NCBI RefSeq assembly: GCF_034092465.1 | Contig: NZ_CP139303.1 | Location: 62,001 to 126,000, forward strand | Reading direction: 5' to 3' | Length of the DNA stretch: 64,000 bases | Source: Prochlorococcus sp. MIT 1223 | GTDB taxonomy: Bacteria > Cyanobacteriota > Cyanobacteriia > PCC-6307 > Cyanobiaceae | Shown: piece by piece, positions 47,742 through 55,173 of the stretch | How positions within the stretch are numbered: position 1 is the first letter of the stretch | Layout: each line of letters opens with the position of its first letter | Position numbers and translations under genes: made by a program | The notes under the pieces: model-generated | Database searches by the model: none | Seen by the model: only the letters and a program-made list of their open reading frames with translations | What the model was told of the DNA's origin: nothing

Positions 47742-48725
47742 CTATTCTTCGCAATAAATTATTTGACTTCCTAAGGAATCAAATTCAAATGGTACATGTA
47801 CGTATTCTTTTAAAGCAGAGCGTATTTGTAAGTGCTTTTCAGGATTTGCTACAAGAAGTATAAATCCTCCTGATCCAGCCCCAAGGAGTTTACCTCCCGA
47901 AGCTCCGGCATCAATGGCCTTCTGATAAATAAGATCAATATGATCATTACTAATTTTTTCAGATAGTTGTTTCTTTATTTTCCATGATTCATCTAATAGA
48001 GATCCAAAATCGGTTATAGGTAGGTTAGAAAATAGAATATCTTCTGCCTCTTTTACAAAATCTTGTAATTTAAATAAGTAGTCTTTCTTTAGTTTGAAAT
48101 TCTCAACTAATGACTTAGATATATAACTAGATGTTCTAGATATACCGGTAAAGAATAAAAGTAAATGTGATTGGAGGTCTTCCTTTCTTTTTTTTGAAAT
48201 ACATACTGGCTTGATTTCTATGGAAGAGTCTTTTGGAAAGTTGATTATATTGAGCCCACCGTATGAGGTGGCATATTGGTCTTGATATCCGCCTACTTCA
48301 TTAAGAACATTTATTTCTAGATCTATTGCATCTAAGGCTAGTTTTGACTTACTTATTTTTACATTCTTATATGCGTATATAGCATTTAACAACCCTACTA
48401 CGAAAGATGAGCTACTCCCTATCCCAGACCTGGCTGGTAGGTCAGAGTCGCAATGTATTTCTAGACCTTCTTTTATCTTTGATTCTTTAATGAGAGCTTT
48501 TACAGCTGTGTGTTTCAGATCTTCTATATCTTTCACATTTTCAACAATAGAATATGCAACTCTATATTTGAAATCAAAAAATGGAGGTAGTTTCCTAAGT
48601 GATATATAGCAATATTTATCGATAGTAGTTGAAATTACAGTACCAGAGTGCTCTTTAAACCAAGAAGGATAATCCGTTCCTCCTCCGAAAAATGACATTC
48701 TAAATGGAGTTCTTGTGATAATCAT
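47742..48725 (-). CDS. hddA: GHMP sugar kinase, D-glycero-D-manno-heptose-7-phosphate kinase-like
   Basis: A 327-residue GHMP kinase. Residues 1-20 (IITRTPFRMSFFGGGTDYPSWF) match the HddA/FucK-type opening. The ATP motif DLPARSGIGSSSSFVVGLL is near residue 94, and GASGGKLLGAGSGGFILL near residue 275 is motif 3. HddA phosphorylates heptose-7-phosphate at C1 to give the 1,7-bisphosphate, which GmhB, next upstream on this strand, then dephosphorylates. A 3' TTCGCAATAAATTATTTG tail is not a clear terminator. Confidence 0.85.
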   Translation of the reverse strand: MIITRTPFRMSFFGGGTDYPSWFKEHSGTVISTTIDKYCYISLRKLPPFFDFKYRVAYSIVENVKDIEDLKHTAVKALIKESKIKEGLEIHCDSDLPARSGIGSSSSFVVGLLNAIYAYKNVKISKSKLALDAIDLEINVLNEVGGYQDQYATSYGGLNIINFPKDSSIEIKPVCISKKRKEDLQSHLLLFFTGISRTSSYISKSLVENFKLKKDYLFKLQDFVKEAEDILFSNLPITDFGSLLDESWKIKKQLSEKISNDHIDLIYQKAIDAGASGGKLLGAGSGGFILLVANPEKHLQIRSALKEYVHVPFEFDSLGSQIIYCEE

Positions 48726-48735
48726 ATATTTTGAA

Positions 48736-49320
48736 CTATATATCCTTTGACAATATAAAATCTATTGCTGATTTTATATTGCTCTTTCTGTAATTTGAAA
48801 AATTTTCATTTGTGAACTGATTACAATTAGTGCTATCAGGTAATAAGATAGTTTGTAAACCTGCTTTACTACCTGCTTCTACATCGCTAGCTTTATCTCC
48901 TATTAGCCAGGACTGATTTAAATCTATATTCAGATCTCTCGCTGCTTCAAGAATCATTCCAGTACCAGGTTTCCTACATTGACAATCTTTTATGTATCCA
49001 TAATCTGGATGATGAGGACAAAAGTAAACTGCATCCAGCCTACCTAAATTCATTGATATTTGTTTGTGTAACCATGTGTGTAAGTAAAATACTTCTTTTT
49101 TTGAGTAATAACCTCTAGCTATACCTGCTTGATTAGTTATTACTACTATTTTATATCGTGACTTGCTTATCGAAACTATACTTTCAAGAGCACCTTCGCA
49201 CCATTCCCAATCACTTATCTTGTGCAAGTATCCTATTTCTTCATTAATAGTTCCATCTCTGTCTAGGTATATAGCTGGAGCCTTTGTGAGATTATTATTA
49301 GAGAAAATTTGTTTATGCAA
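48736..49320 (-). CDS. gmhB: D,D-heptose 1,7-bisphosphate phosphatase
   Basis: A 194-residue HAD phosphatase. The nucleophile motif YLDRDGTINEE has Asp20 and Asp22. The zinc knuckle CPHHPDYGYIKDCQCRKP near residue 100 is diagnostic of GmhB and histidinol phosphatases. WLIGDKASDVEAG near residue 140 holds the Mg-binding acids. It removes the C7 phosphate of heptose bisphosphate. The gene is 10 bp from the kinase and 12 bp from the epimerase, so they form an operon. Confidence 0.9.
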   Translation of the reverse strand: MHKQIFSNNNLTKAPAIYLDRDGTINEEIGYLHKISDWEWCEGALESIVSISKSRYKIVVITNQAGIARGYYSKKEVFYLHTWLHKQISMNLGRLDAVYFCPHHPDYGYIKDCQCRKPGTGMILEAARDLNIDLNQSWLIGDKASDVEAGSKAGLQTILLPDSTNCNQFTNENFSNYRKSNIKSAIDFILSKDI

Positions 49321-49332
49321 TTTATATTGTTA

Positions 49333-50268
49333 TTAAACATTTTTATACTCAGAAACTTTTATCATCTGATATCCCTTAATAAGTTCTTCAATTCCTTCCT
49401 CAAGTGAATGAACAGGTAAATAACCTGTAGATTCTATTTTTTCATTGCTTACAATATAATTTCTTTGATCTGGATCCTTACCAATTTTTGCTTCAATAAT
49501 TTCAAACTCAGTAACCTTTTCTTTAATTCTTTTGCAAAGCTCCAACTTTGATAGATTAGCTTCAGATAAACCGACATTGTATATTTGCCCTTTCATTTTA
49601 GAGATATTTTCAAGTCCATGAAGAAAGACTCTACTTACATCTCTTATATGAATATAATTTCTTTTAAATGAACTTTCAAATAAAACAACCGCTCTATCAT
49701 TAACGGCTCTATATACAAAGTCATTTACTAATAAATCAATTCTCATTCTAGGAGACATGCCAAATACTGTGGCTAACCTAAAACTAATTGAATTTTCATG
49801 CTCTAGAAGCTTTTCTTCGATCTTCACTTTATCTATGGCATATTTAGAAATCGGACGGAGCTTAGATTCTTCTGTGCAGAAATTATTTTCATCACCTGTG
49901 CCATATGCACTATTTGTAGTAGGCATAATAATAATTTGACTCTCATGAACATTCTTAAATAAATTAAGAATAGAATCATGATTAACACTTTCGGCGTTAT
50001 AAGGATCTTGTGCACAAATAGGAGCTCCAACTAAAGCAGCAAGAGGAAATATCACGTCATGTTCTCTTATTAGTTTATTAATTAGGCCTTCATCCCTAAC
50101 ATCACCTCTAATTATATGTAGATTTTTGTTGGTACATAGATGAGCCAAGCCAGATTGACGGTACATGAAATTATCTAAAACAGTGACTTTGTACCCTTTG
50201 CTTAATAGATCAGGTACAACTATTGAACCAAGGTAACCTGCACCACCTGTTACTAGAATATTAATCAT
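49333..50268 (-). CDS. NAD-dependent nucleotide-sugar epimerase/dehydratase
   Basis: A 311-residue extended SDR. ILVTGGAGYLGSIVVPDLL at residues 4-22 is the NAD motif, TTNSAYGTG near residue 116 carries the Ser/Thr and the following tyrosine, and YAIDKVKIE near residue 143 is the YxxxK. It belongs with GDP- or dTDP-sugar modifying enzymes. Being upstream of gmhB in the same run, it may modify the heptose nucleotide. No more precise substrate can be read. Confidence 0.82.
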   Translation of the reverse strand: MINILVTGGAGYLGSIVVPDLLSKGYKVTVLDNFMYRQSGLAHLCTNKNLHIIRGDVRDEGLINKLIREHDVIFPLAALVGAPICAQDPYNAESVNHDSILNLFKNVHESQIIIMPTTNSAYGTGDENNFCTEESKLRPISKYAIDKVKIEEKLLEHENSISFRLATVFGMSPRMRIDLLVNDFVYRAVNDRAVVLFESSFKRNYIHIRDVSRVFLHGLENISKMKGQIYNVGLSEANLSKLELCKRIKEKVTEFEIIEAKIGKDPDQRNYIVSNEKIESTGYLPVHSLEEGIEELIKGYQMIKVSEYKNV

Positions 50269-50489
50269 TTGATGATTTCATGGGTAAAAACTCATTAGTA
50301 CCAACCTCTTTAAGGAAAAAAATGAGATAATACTACTTTTTCTTGATCTCTAAATATACATCATTAATGGGAAGATCGAAAATCATGTTACTTGATGAGA
50401 ATTGATTTCGGCTTAATACTATAAGTTATTTAATTATATTGAGTTATTAACTTATAGATTTAGCCTTAAAAGGAAGCTATATTAATTTC

Positions 50490-51185
50490 TCATTTTATAA
50501 ATCTATCTAAATCTTTAATAAATCTATAATAATCACTAGGGATTCCAATATCAATAAAGTCATGATCTTGCCAACTAGCACTTAGCATTTTCTTTTCGGC
50601 TAAAATGGGAAGGAAATCTTTCTCAAAGGAAAACTTACCATTGAATAAAATAAGATTTTCTAAAATCTTAGACTTGCTTATTAAATAACATCCTGTATTA
50701 ATAATCCTTCCACCTTCTTCTTCATCAAATTCAATGATATTTCTATTATTATCCAATCTTATTGATCCATAACGATTATTTATTACAATTTCTTTTATAG
50801 AAACAGTTATTGATTTATTGGATTTACAGAAATCAGAGTAGAGCTTTTGAAGATCAATATTATTCCATGTATCTCCATTAAGGATAATTATATTTTCTGA
50901 TTTGAACTTGAATGATTCGAGTGATTTCTTGATCGCCCCACCAGTTCCGAGTGGTTCATCTTCTTCTACATATTTGATTACTGCCCCTTGGTAATTATCC
51001 CCAAAGTAATCTTTGATTCTCTTAGACAAGTAACCCGTCGATAGGACGAATGTGCCAACACCTTTGTCTATCCAAGAGCTAATTAAATAAGACAAAAAAG
51101 GCTTGCCACCCACCTTTGCCATAGGCTTGGGAACATCGTATACGACTTCCCTTAGGCGTTTTCCTAGCCCTCCACAAAGAATCAT
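50490..51185 (-). CDS. hddC: D-glycero-D-manno-heptose 1-phosphate guanylyltransferase-like
   Basis: A 231-residue nucleotidyltransferase. ILCGGLGKRLREVVYDVPKPMAKVGGKPFL at the start is the NTP-transferase signature, EPLGTGGAIKKSL near residue 79 is typical of HddC, and LNGDTWNNID near residue 100 holds the metal-binding Asp. HddC transfers GMP to heptose-1-phosphate to form GDP-heptose. The first residue is not certain, because the reading frame stays open upstream and homologs usually begin a few residues earlier. A 221-bp gap separates it from the epimerase gene. Confidence 0.85.
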   Translation of the reverse strand: MILCGGLGKRLREVVYDVPKPMAKVGGKPFLSYLISSWIDKGVGTFVLSTGYLSKRIKDYFGDNYQGAVIKYVEEDEPLGTGGAIKKSLESFKFKSENIIILNGDTWNNIDLQKLYSDFCKSNKSITVSIKEIVINNRYGSIRLDNNRNIIEFDEEEGGRIINTGCYLISKSKILENLILFNGKFSFEKDFLPILAEKKMLSASWQDHDFIDIGIPSDYYRFIKDLDRFIK

Positions 51186-51523
51186 TGCCTCACTTGGGAT
51201 TTTGGTTGATGAATTCAGAGTCGCTAAAAGATACTTCTTATATATTAATAAATTTTTGTTTGAGCGATGACTTTTGTAGCTTCTAGTATAAAATCATTAT
51301 AATAATCTATTTTCGTTTTTTTAATATATTTTTCTGCTTTTGTTGTCTTATATAGAGACTAAATTTTACTAATTAAACTAGTTTTATTATCATTCTTAAT
51401 AATTCTCAAATAGTCTAATACATAAAGTTTACCTTTATATCAACAGGATTATATTTAATTCTCTAATCATAAAAGAAAGCAATTATTTTTATAATAGTTA
51501 CCCTAAGAGTAGTAAACAAAATA
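51186..51523. other. Gene-free region between the island and the DUF218 gene
   Basis: About 338 bases, very AT-rich. It must contain divergent promoters for the leftward hddC gene and the rightward DUF218 gene. I see no other convincing frame. Confidence 0.4.
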
Positions 51524-52297
51524 ATGCTTGTGATGAGTTACTTCTTTAGCAAATTTCTTCCTCTTTTCCTTTTGCCTTTAGGTCTAGCTCTTTTGCTTTT
51601 GCTACTTTCTAATCGAAGGAAAAATTCATTTAAAATATATACGGCAATATTAATTTTATGGACTTTTAGCACAGGTGTTGTTGCTAATGGATTGTGGATA
51701 CTCCTTGAATTTCCATGGCAAAGATTAAATGCTAATCAAGTCCCCTCTTCAGACGCTATTGTCGTTTTAAGTGGTTCTGGAATAAATCAATCGCCTGGTA
51801 GTAATAAAATTATTGAATGGGCAGATCCAGATAGATTCTTTGCCGGAATAGATCTTTTTAAGGAGCGTAAAGCTTCAAAGTTACTTTTTACAGGGGGATT
51901 ATCGCCTTTCAGGAGAAATCTTCCAACCGAAGGGGCTTTTTATCGTAAAAAAGCCATTGAACTTGGAATCCCTGCTAGCGATATATGGGTTTCACCAATT
52001 GTTAGTAATACAGTTCAGGAAGCTCTCGCAATAGCCAATTTGCTTAATCCTCAAGACAGGGAATATCAACCGCAAATATTATTGGTGACAAGTGCTTATC
52101 ATATGAATCGAGCAAAATGGATATTTGAGCGTCAAGGGCTAAAAGTCAATGCTTTTCCAGTTGATTTTCAATCTAGAAAGCTTTCTAGAATCCTTGGAAA
52201 TCCTTTAAATTGGGCCCCTAATGCTTCAATGCTTGGAAAAAGTTCTTCTGCTCTTCGTGAAATTATGGGGAGGATCATTTATCAGATCTTTTATTGA
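51524..52297 (+). CDS. DUF218 (YdcF/SanA/ElyC-like) membrane protein
   Basis: A 257-residue protein. Two N-terminal hydrophobic segments (FLPLFLLPLGLALLLLLLS and FKIYTAILILWTFSTGVVANGLWILL) precede the DUF218 domain: SDAIVVLSGSG near residue 83, LLFTGGLSPF, ASDIWVSPIVSNTVQEALAIANLL, and ILLVTSAYHMNRAKWIFERQGL near residue 185. Family members act in cell-envelope integrity in other bacteria. The start is the first ATG; one 9 bp later is also in frame. Confidence 0.85.
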   Translation: MLVMSYFFSKFLPLFLLPLGLALLLLLLSNRRKNSFKIYTAILILWTFSTGVVANGLWILLEFPWQRLNANQVPSSDAIVVLSGSGINQSPGSNKIIEWADPDRFFAGIDLFKERKASKLLFTGGLSPFRRNLPTEGAFYRKKAIELGIPASDIWVSPIVSNTVQEALAIANLLNPQDREYQPQILLVTSAYHMNRAKWIFERQGLKVNAFPVDFQSRKLSRILGNPLNWAPNASMLGKSSSALREIMGRIIYQIFY

Positions 52298-52542
52298 AAT
52301 TCAGTTTTTCATAGCTCTAAATACAAACATAATGTATTACAGCTAACTTCTGATGCTTTGTCTGATCTGCCTGGTTGATTTAAAAAGCATACATTTAACA
52401 ATTTAAACGAACGATTAGCTGTCAAAAATAGAATTGAATAAGGATTTGAATCATTTTTTTAAGAAGCTTTAATTTCTGAGAAGGATTCTGCTTAACGACT
52501 ATTTGAAACAGGTAAAATAAAGACCTAACAATTTTCAGCTAA

Positions 52543-52713
52543 ATGCAGCAACTCATATTTTTTGCAGAACGCATGCCTTCTGACTTATCTAAGGTGGATT
52601 TCTCTTCTGGGTTTAATCTCCAGGGCCCTGACTTGGCTGGCATTTCTCTTCTGCTAGTTACTTTTGCAGGTGTTCTAGCCTTGAGATTGGGTACATCCCT
52701 TAGAGATACCTAG
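52543..52713 (+). CDS. 56-residue membrane protein, possibly a photosystem small subunit
   Basis: Open frame ATG to TAG, 56 residues. A soluble N-terminal half (FFAERMPSDLSKVDFSSGF) leads to one helix LAGISLLLVTFAGVLALRLG and a short tail TSLRDT. The end of the helix, LALRLGTSL, has the same look as the PsaM tail, but the resemblance covers few residues and could be chance. The preceding leader is T-rich without a ribosome site. Confidence 0.45.
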   Translation: MQQLIFFAERMPSDLSKVDFSSGFNLQGPDLAGISLLLVTFAGVLALRLGTSLRDT

Positions 52714-53234
52714 AGTTTTGTCAATTAAAGCTCATTCTGAATATGTCCATATTGAGAATTAAAGATTATTTGTAGAAAAAGTAAAAAAAACGAATTGTAA
52801 AACAATCAATAGAATTCTCTGCAATCAGTTTATTTATATTTGAGAAAATGAGAAACAGATATATATTTTTATTATGCTTATGCTCTCAAAAACTACTACT
52901 AGTTTCCCTATTATAACTGCTTCTAAGCCCAAATTCTTTATTTTCAAAAGTACTTATTCGGATTCAAGATTGAACAATTTAATTTAGTTCTTATTGCTTT
53001 TTCTGCTGCGTTCTTTAGAAAGCTTTTGTCCCATTTTTGGTCCAGATAGAGATTAGACTATTAGAAGATAAACTTATCTTTACGCGCTTATCTAGGTCTT
53101 GACCTAGTGATCGATCAATATCAAAAAAGCTAAATTTGATTTAAAACTAAAGAAATAATATAAATCCTGAATTTTTAGCCACAGAAATGAGAAAAATTAA
53201 TTAGCTTCATCAGACCTGTGAGTACAAGGTCCAA
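52714..53234. other. Non-coding stretch with two adjacent palindromes
   Basis: About 520 bases, AT-rich, no frame that I would annotate. A 16-bp dyad CTAGGTC-TT-GACCTAG (53092-53107) is followed immediately by the palindrome TGATCGATCA (53108-53117). They sit about 120 bp before the 38-residue gene and could be operator sites. Confidence 0.45.
53092..53117. promoter_or_regulatory. Two back-to-back palindromes
   Basis: CTAGGTC-TT-GACCTAG has perfect 7-bp arms with a 2-base spacer, and TGATCGATCA, 10 bp, follows with no gap. In an AT-rich intergenic region this pairing is unusual. A dimeric regulator site is the simplest reading. Confidence 0.35.
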
Positions 53235-53351
53235 ATGGCTCAACGAATATCCGTTGCCTTAAATAAAATACCCTCTAGTAGTAGAGACCTTTTAGAATTT
53301 GCATTTTTTTGCGTAGTAGGTTTTACTGCCGGTTCTTTGGGGATGATTTAG
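53235..53351 (+). CDS. 38-residue protein with hydrophobic tail, function unknown
   Basis: Open frame ATG to TAG, 38 residues. A basic N-terminal half (MAQRISVALNKIPSSSRDLL) leads into one hydrophobic segment, EFAFFCVVGFTAGSLGMI. This fits a tiny single-pass thylakoid or plasma-membrane protein. No family is recognised. Confidence 0.4.
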   Translation: MAQRISVALNKIPSSSRDLLEFAFFCVVGFTAGSLGMI

Positions 53352-53552
53352 AGGCTTATCAAATAATCAAAGGCTTTCTATAAAGGCTTGTTTTAAAATT
53401 TATTTTCTAATTAAAGTTGAATTTTATTTGAACAAGTATTTATCTTTCAGAATTTAATTTGATAATACGCTTAACGGTAAAAAGCTTTGCTATATCAGCG
53501 TAATTGCATCAATGGCGAAAAACATAGAAAGAAGGCTTTACAAAACGTAATA

Positions 53553-53567
53553 AAATGTGTTACATTT
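53553..53567. promoter_or_regulatory. Inverted repeat upstream of the HLIP pair
   Basis: AAATGT-GTT-ACATTT: perfect 6-bp arms with a 3-base spacer, ending 37 bp before the first HLIP ATG. It could be the binding site of a light- or stress-responsive regulator, or overlap the promoter. It does not fit the NtcA consensus GTA-N8-TAC. Confidence 0.35.
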
Positions 53568-53604
53568 CTTAGTAAGCCATAAGTGGTTATTTACCAATTT
53601 TAAG

Positions 53605-53829
53605 ATGACAACTTCCACCCCAACTGCCGACCGTACAGATGGTTCTGTTATTAGCGAATACGGCAAGCAAAATATGTTCGCGACAGAAGTTCAGATGCAA
53701 ATGGAAGACTCTTATTCCAATTACCCAGAAGAGGCCGAGAAGGCAAATGGTCGCTGGGCAATGATTGGGTTTATTGCATTATTAGGAGCATATGTTTCCA
53801 CTGGTCAAGTTATACCAGGTATCTTTTAA
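53605..53829 (+). CDS. hli: High-light-inducible protein (HLIP)
   Basis: A 74-residue one-helix chlorophyll-binding protein. I use the ATG at 53605, giving MTTSTPTADRTDG; an upstream in-frame start would add 16 residues of different composition. The LHC-type helix is EKANGRWAMIGFIALLGAYVSTGQ near residue 44 with the ExxNGRxAMIGF motif. It binds chlorophyll and carotenoid and protects photosystems from excess light. A second HLIP gene follows with a TAATG overlap. Confidence 0.94.
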   Translation: MTTSTPTADRTDGSVISEYGKQNMFATEVQMQMEDSYSNYPEEAEKANGRWAMIGFIALLGAYVSTGQVIPGIF

Positions 53830-53948
53830 TGGAAAATAATTATTGGAAAAAAGCTGAGCAAACAAATGGCAGACTTGCCATGATAGGACTTTTTGCTGCT
53901 GTTATTAATTATGGTTTTTTTGGTTGGATTGTACCTGGATTCTTTTAA
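53829..53948 (+). CDS. hli: Short high-light-inducible protein (HLIP)
   Basis: A 39-residue HLIP, below the length many gene finders keep. AEQTNGRLAMIGLFAAVINYGFFGWIVPGFF holds the NGRxAMIG chlorophyll-binding helix. The ATG overlaps the stop of the preceding HLIP gene by one base (TAATG), so the two are translated as a pair. It lacks the long N-terminal region of its neighbour and may form a dimer with it. Confidence 0.93.
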   Translation: MENNYWKKAEQTNGRLAMIGLFAAVINYGFFGWIVPGFF

Positions 53949-54073
53949 TACTTCTGTTACTTTACTTAATTGAAATCATAGGTTTTAATTACCTTATTAA
54001 TAAGAAGTAAATCAAGTATCAAAAAAATTAAATATAGCTAAGTTGCCTAATGAATCAAGTGTTTTGATACAAT

Positions 54074-54295
54074 TTATTTTAAACTTAGCTTAATAATTTG
54101 AATATTAGTTATTTGGGCATGATTTTCTTTCTTCTGGCAGAAGGTCACGAATGCTATAACCAAACTAATAACTATAAAGAAGGAAAAAACTTCCCTCAAA
54201 TTTCGACATCCCTTTCGAATTTTCATATTTAAACCTTTTATTGGATTATCAGAGGCGTTTGACCTTTTGCTGTATAGGGGGAGGGTAACTTTCAT
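54074..54295 (-). CDS. Possible small membrane protein
   Basis: A 73-residue frame with one hydrophobic segment (REVFSFFIVISLVIAFVTFC), basic on the N side. An internal ATG at residue 24 would give a 50-residue protein. The amino-acid composition is less convincing than that of neighbouring small genes, so this may be a chance frame. Confidence 0.25.
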   Translation of the reverse strand: MKVTLPLYSKRSNASDNPIKGLNMKIRKGCRNLREVFSFFIVISLVIAFVTFCQKKENHAQITNIQIIKLSLK

Positions 54296-54475
54296 CTAAA
54301 TATATGTCCTGATTAATCAGATGTTCTCTCGTTTTTGTTGTTTATCAATTCCTTAATTCTAGCAAGGCCTTTCAGTGTTTTACAAAATTCCTCAATTGAT
54401 GATGCATTAGACCAATTCTTAAAAATTCTGTGGTAATTTTGATAATAACAATCAATTATCAGAGAAATTAATCGC

Positions 54476-54673
54476 ATGAGCCCTTCTAAGAGTGAGCAGT
54501 CTAGGTTTCTTGGTGACCTACCAATGGAAGGAGATATAAGTGAAAAAGAGCGTATTCGCTATATCTCTCACTTGATGTTCTTCGGAGGATGTGGCTTGCT
54601 ATCTTTTGGTGTTTGGGCCCTGTCTGGCTTTAATGCAGCTTCAGGCTCTGGAGGACCATTCCCCTTAGGCTAG
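54476..54673 (+). CDS. Small membrane protein, function unknown
   Basis: A 65-residue protein. A charged N-terminal half (SEQSRFLGDLPMEGDISEKERIRY) is followed by a hydrophobic segment with small residues (ISHLMFFGGCGLLSFGVWALSG) and an end rich in Gly and Pro (NAASGSGGPFPLG). It looks like a thylakoid-associated small protein, but I cannot name it. It lies in the same run as the HLIP genes. Confidence 0.55.
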   Translation: MSPSKSEQSRFLGDLPMEGDISEKERIRYISHLMFFGGCGLLSFGVWALSGFNAASGSGGPFPLG

Positions 54674-54738
54674 AAAATTAAATCAAATGTAAAAACAATT
54701 AATTTTTATTAGATATATTTATTGTTGTCTTATAGGTT

Positions 54739-54996
54739 TTAGTTGGATTTGCTTAACTGCTCTTCTTTGTCGTTTATCAGAGTAGATAGCCATTTAGCAG
54801 CTAGGACTCTTGAGATAGACCTGTTTCTTAGTAGCTCACAAATTAATTCATGCAAAGGGATACTACTTACTTTTGAATTAAACCAGTTTTCAAATTTTAG
54901 AATTTCTTCTTTAGAGCTGGATGCCCTGAGTTGATCTATTAAAGCGTCATGGGCACTGTCACTTATTATTTGATCTGGCTTTTGGAGAGTTGTCAT
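54739..54996 (-). CDS. Small helical protein, function unknown
   Basis: An 85-residue protein with amphipathic helices (SSKEEILKFENWFNSKVSSIPLHELICELLRNRSISRVLAAKWL). It has no membrane segment. The regular charged pattern supports a coded, folded protein. It is downstream of nrdJ in the same direction but separated from it by a clear terminator hairpin. Confidence 0.6.
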   Translation of the reverse strand: MTTLQKPDQIISDSAHDALIDQLRASSSKEEILKFENWFNSKVSSIPLHELICELLRNRSISRVLAAKWLSTLINDKEEQLSKSN

Positions 54997-55130
54997 TTTT
55001 TCTTTAGAGGTATGAGGATTCCTCTTCCTATACCATTAGCTAATAAGTAGTCACTTGTGCAATGAGTTATTTATCTATAATAGTGTTTTGACAAATTTGT
55101 TATAACGTCGACTCTTTAAGGAAATTCAAA

Positions 55131-55173
55131 AAAACCAGATATGAAGCCTGTCTAGGCCTTTTTATCTGGTTTT
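55131..55173 (-). terminator. Terminator overlapping the end of nrdJ
   Basis: Perfect 11-bp arms TATCTGGTTTT and AAAACCAGATA flank a 21-base loop that contains the near-palindrome AAGCCTGTCTAGGCCTT. In the nrdJ direction the stem is followed by a run of seven T. The 5' arm lies inside the last codons of nrdJ and the stop codon is inside the hairpin. Confidence 0.75.

Noticed and set aside
50269-50489. Possible gmhA remnant in the gap between epimerase and hddC
   Set aside because: Only a 17-residue frame is seen; it does not resemble an isomerase.
53547-53563. NtcA site (GTA-N8-TAC) before the HLIP pair
   Set aside because: The spacing between GTA and TAC is 11, not 8.
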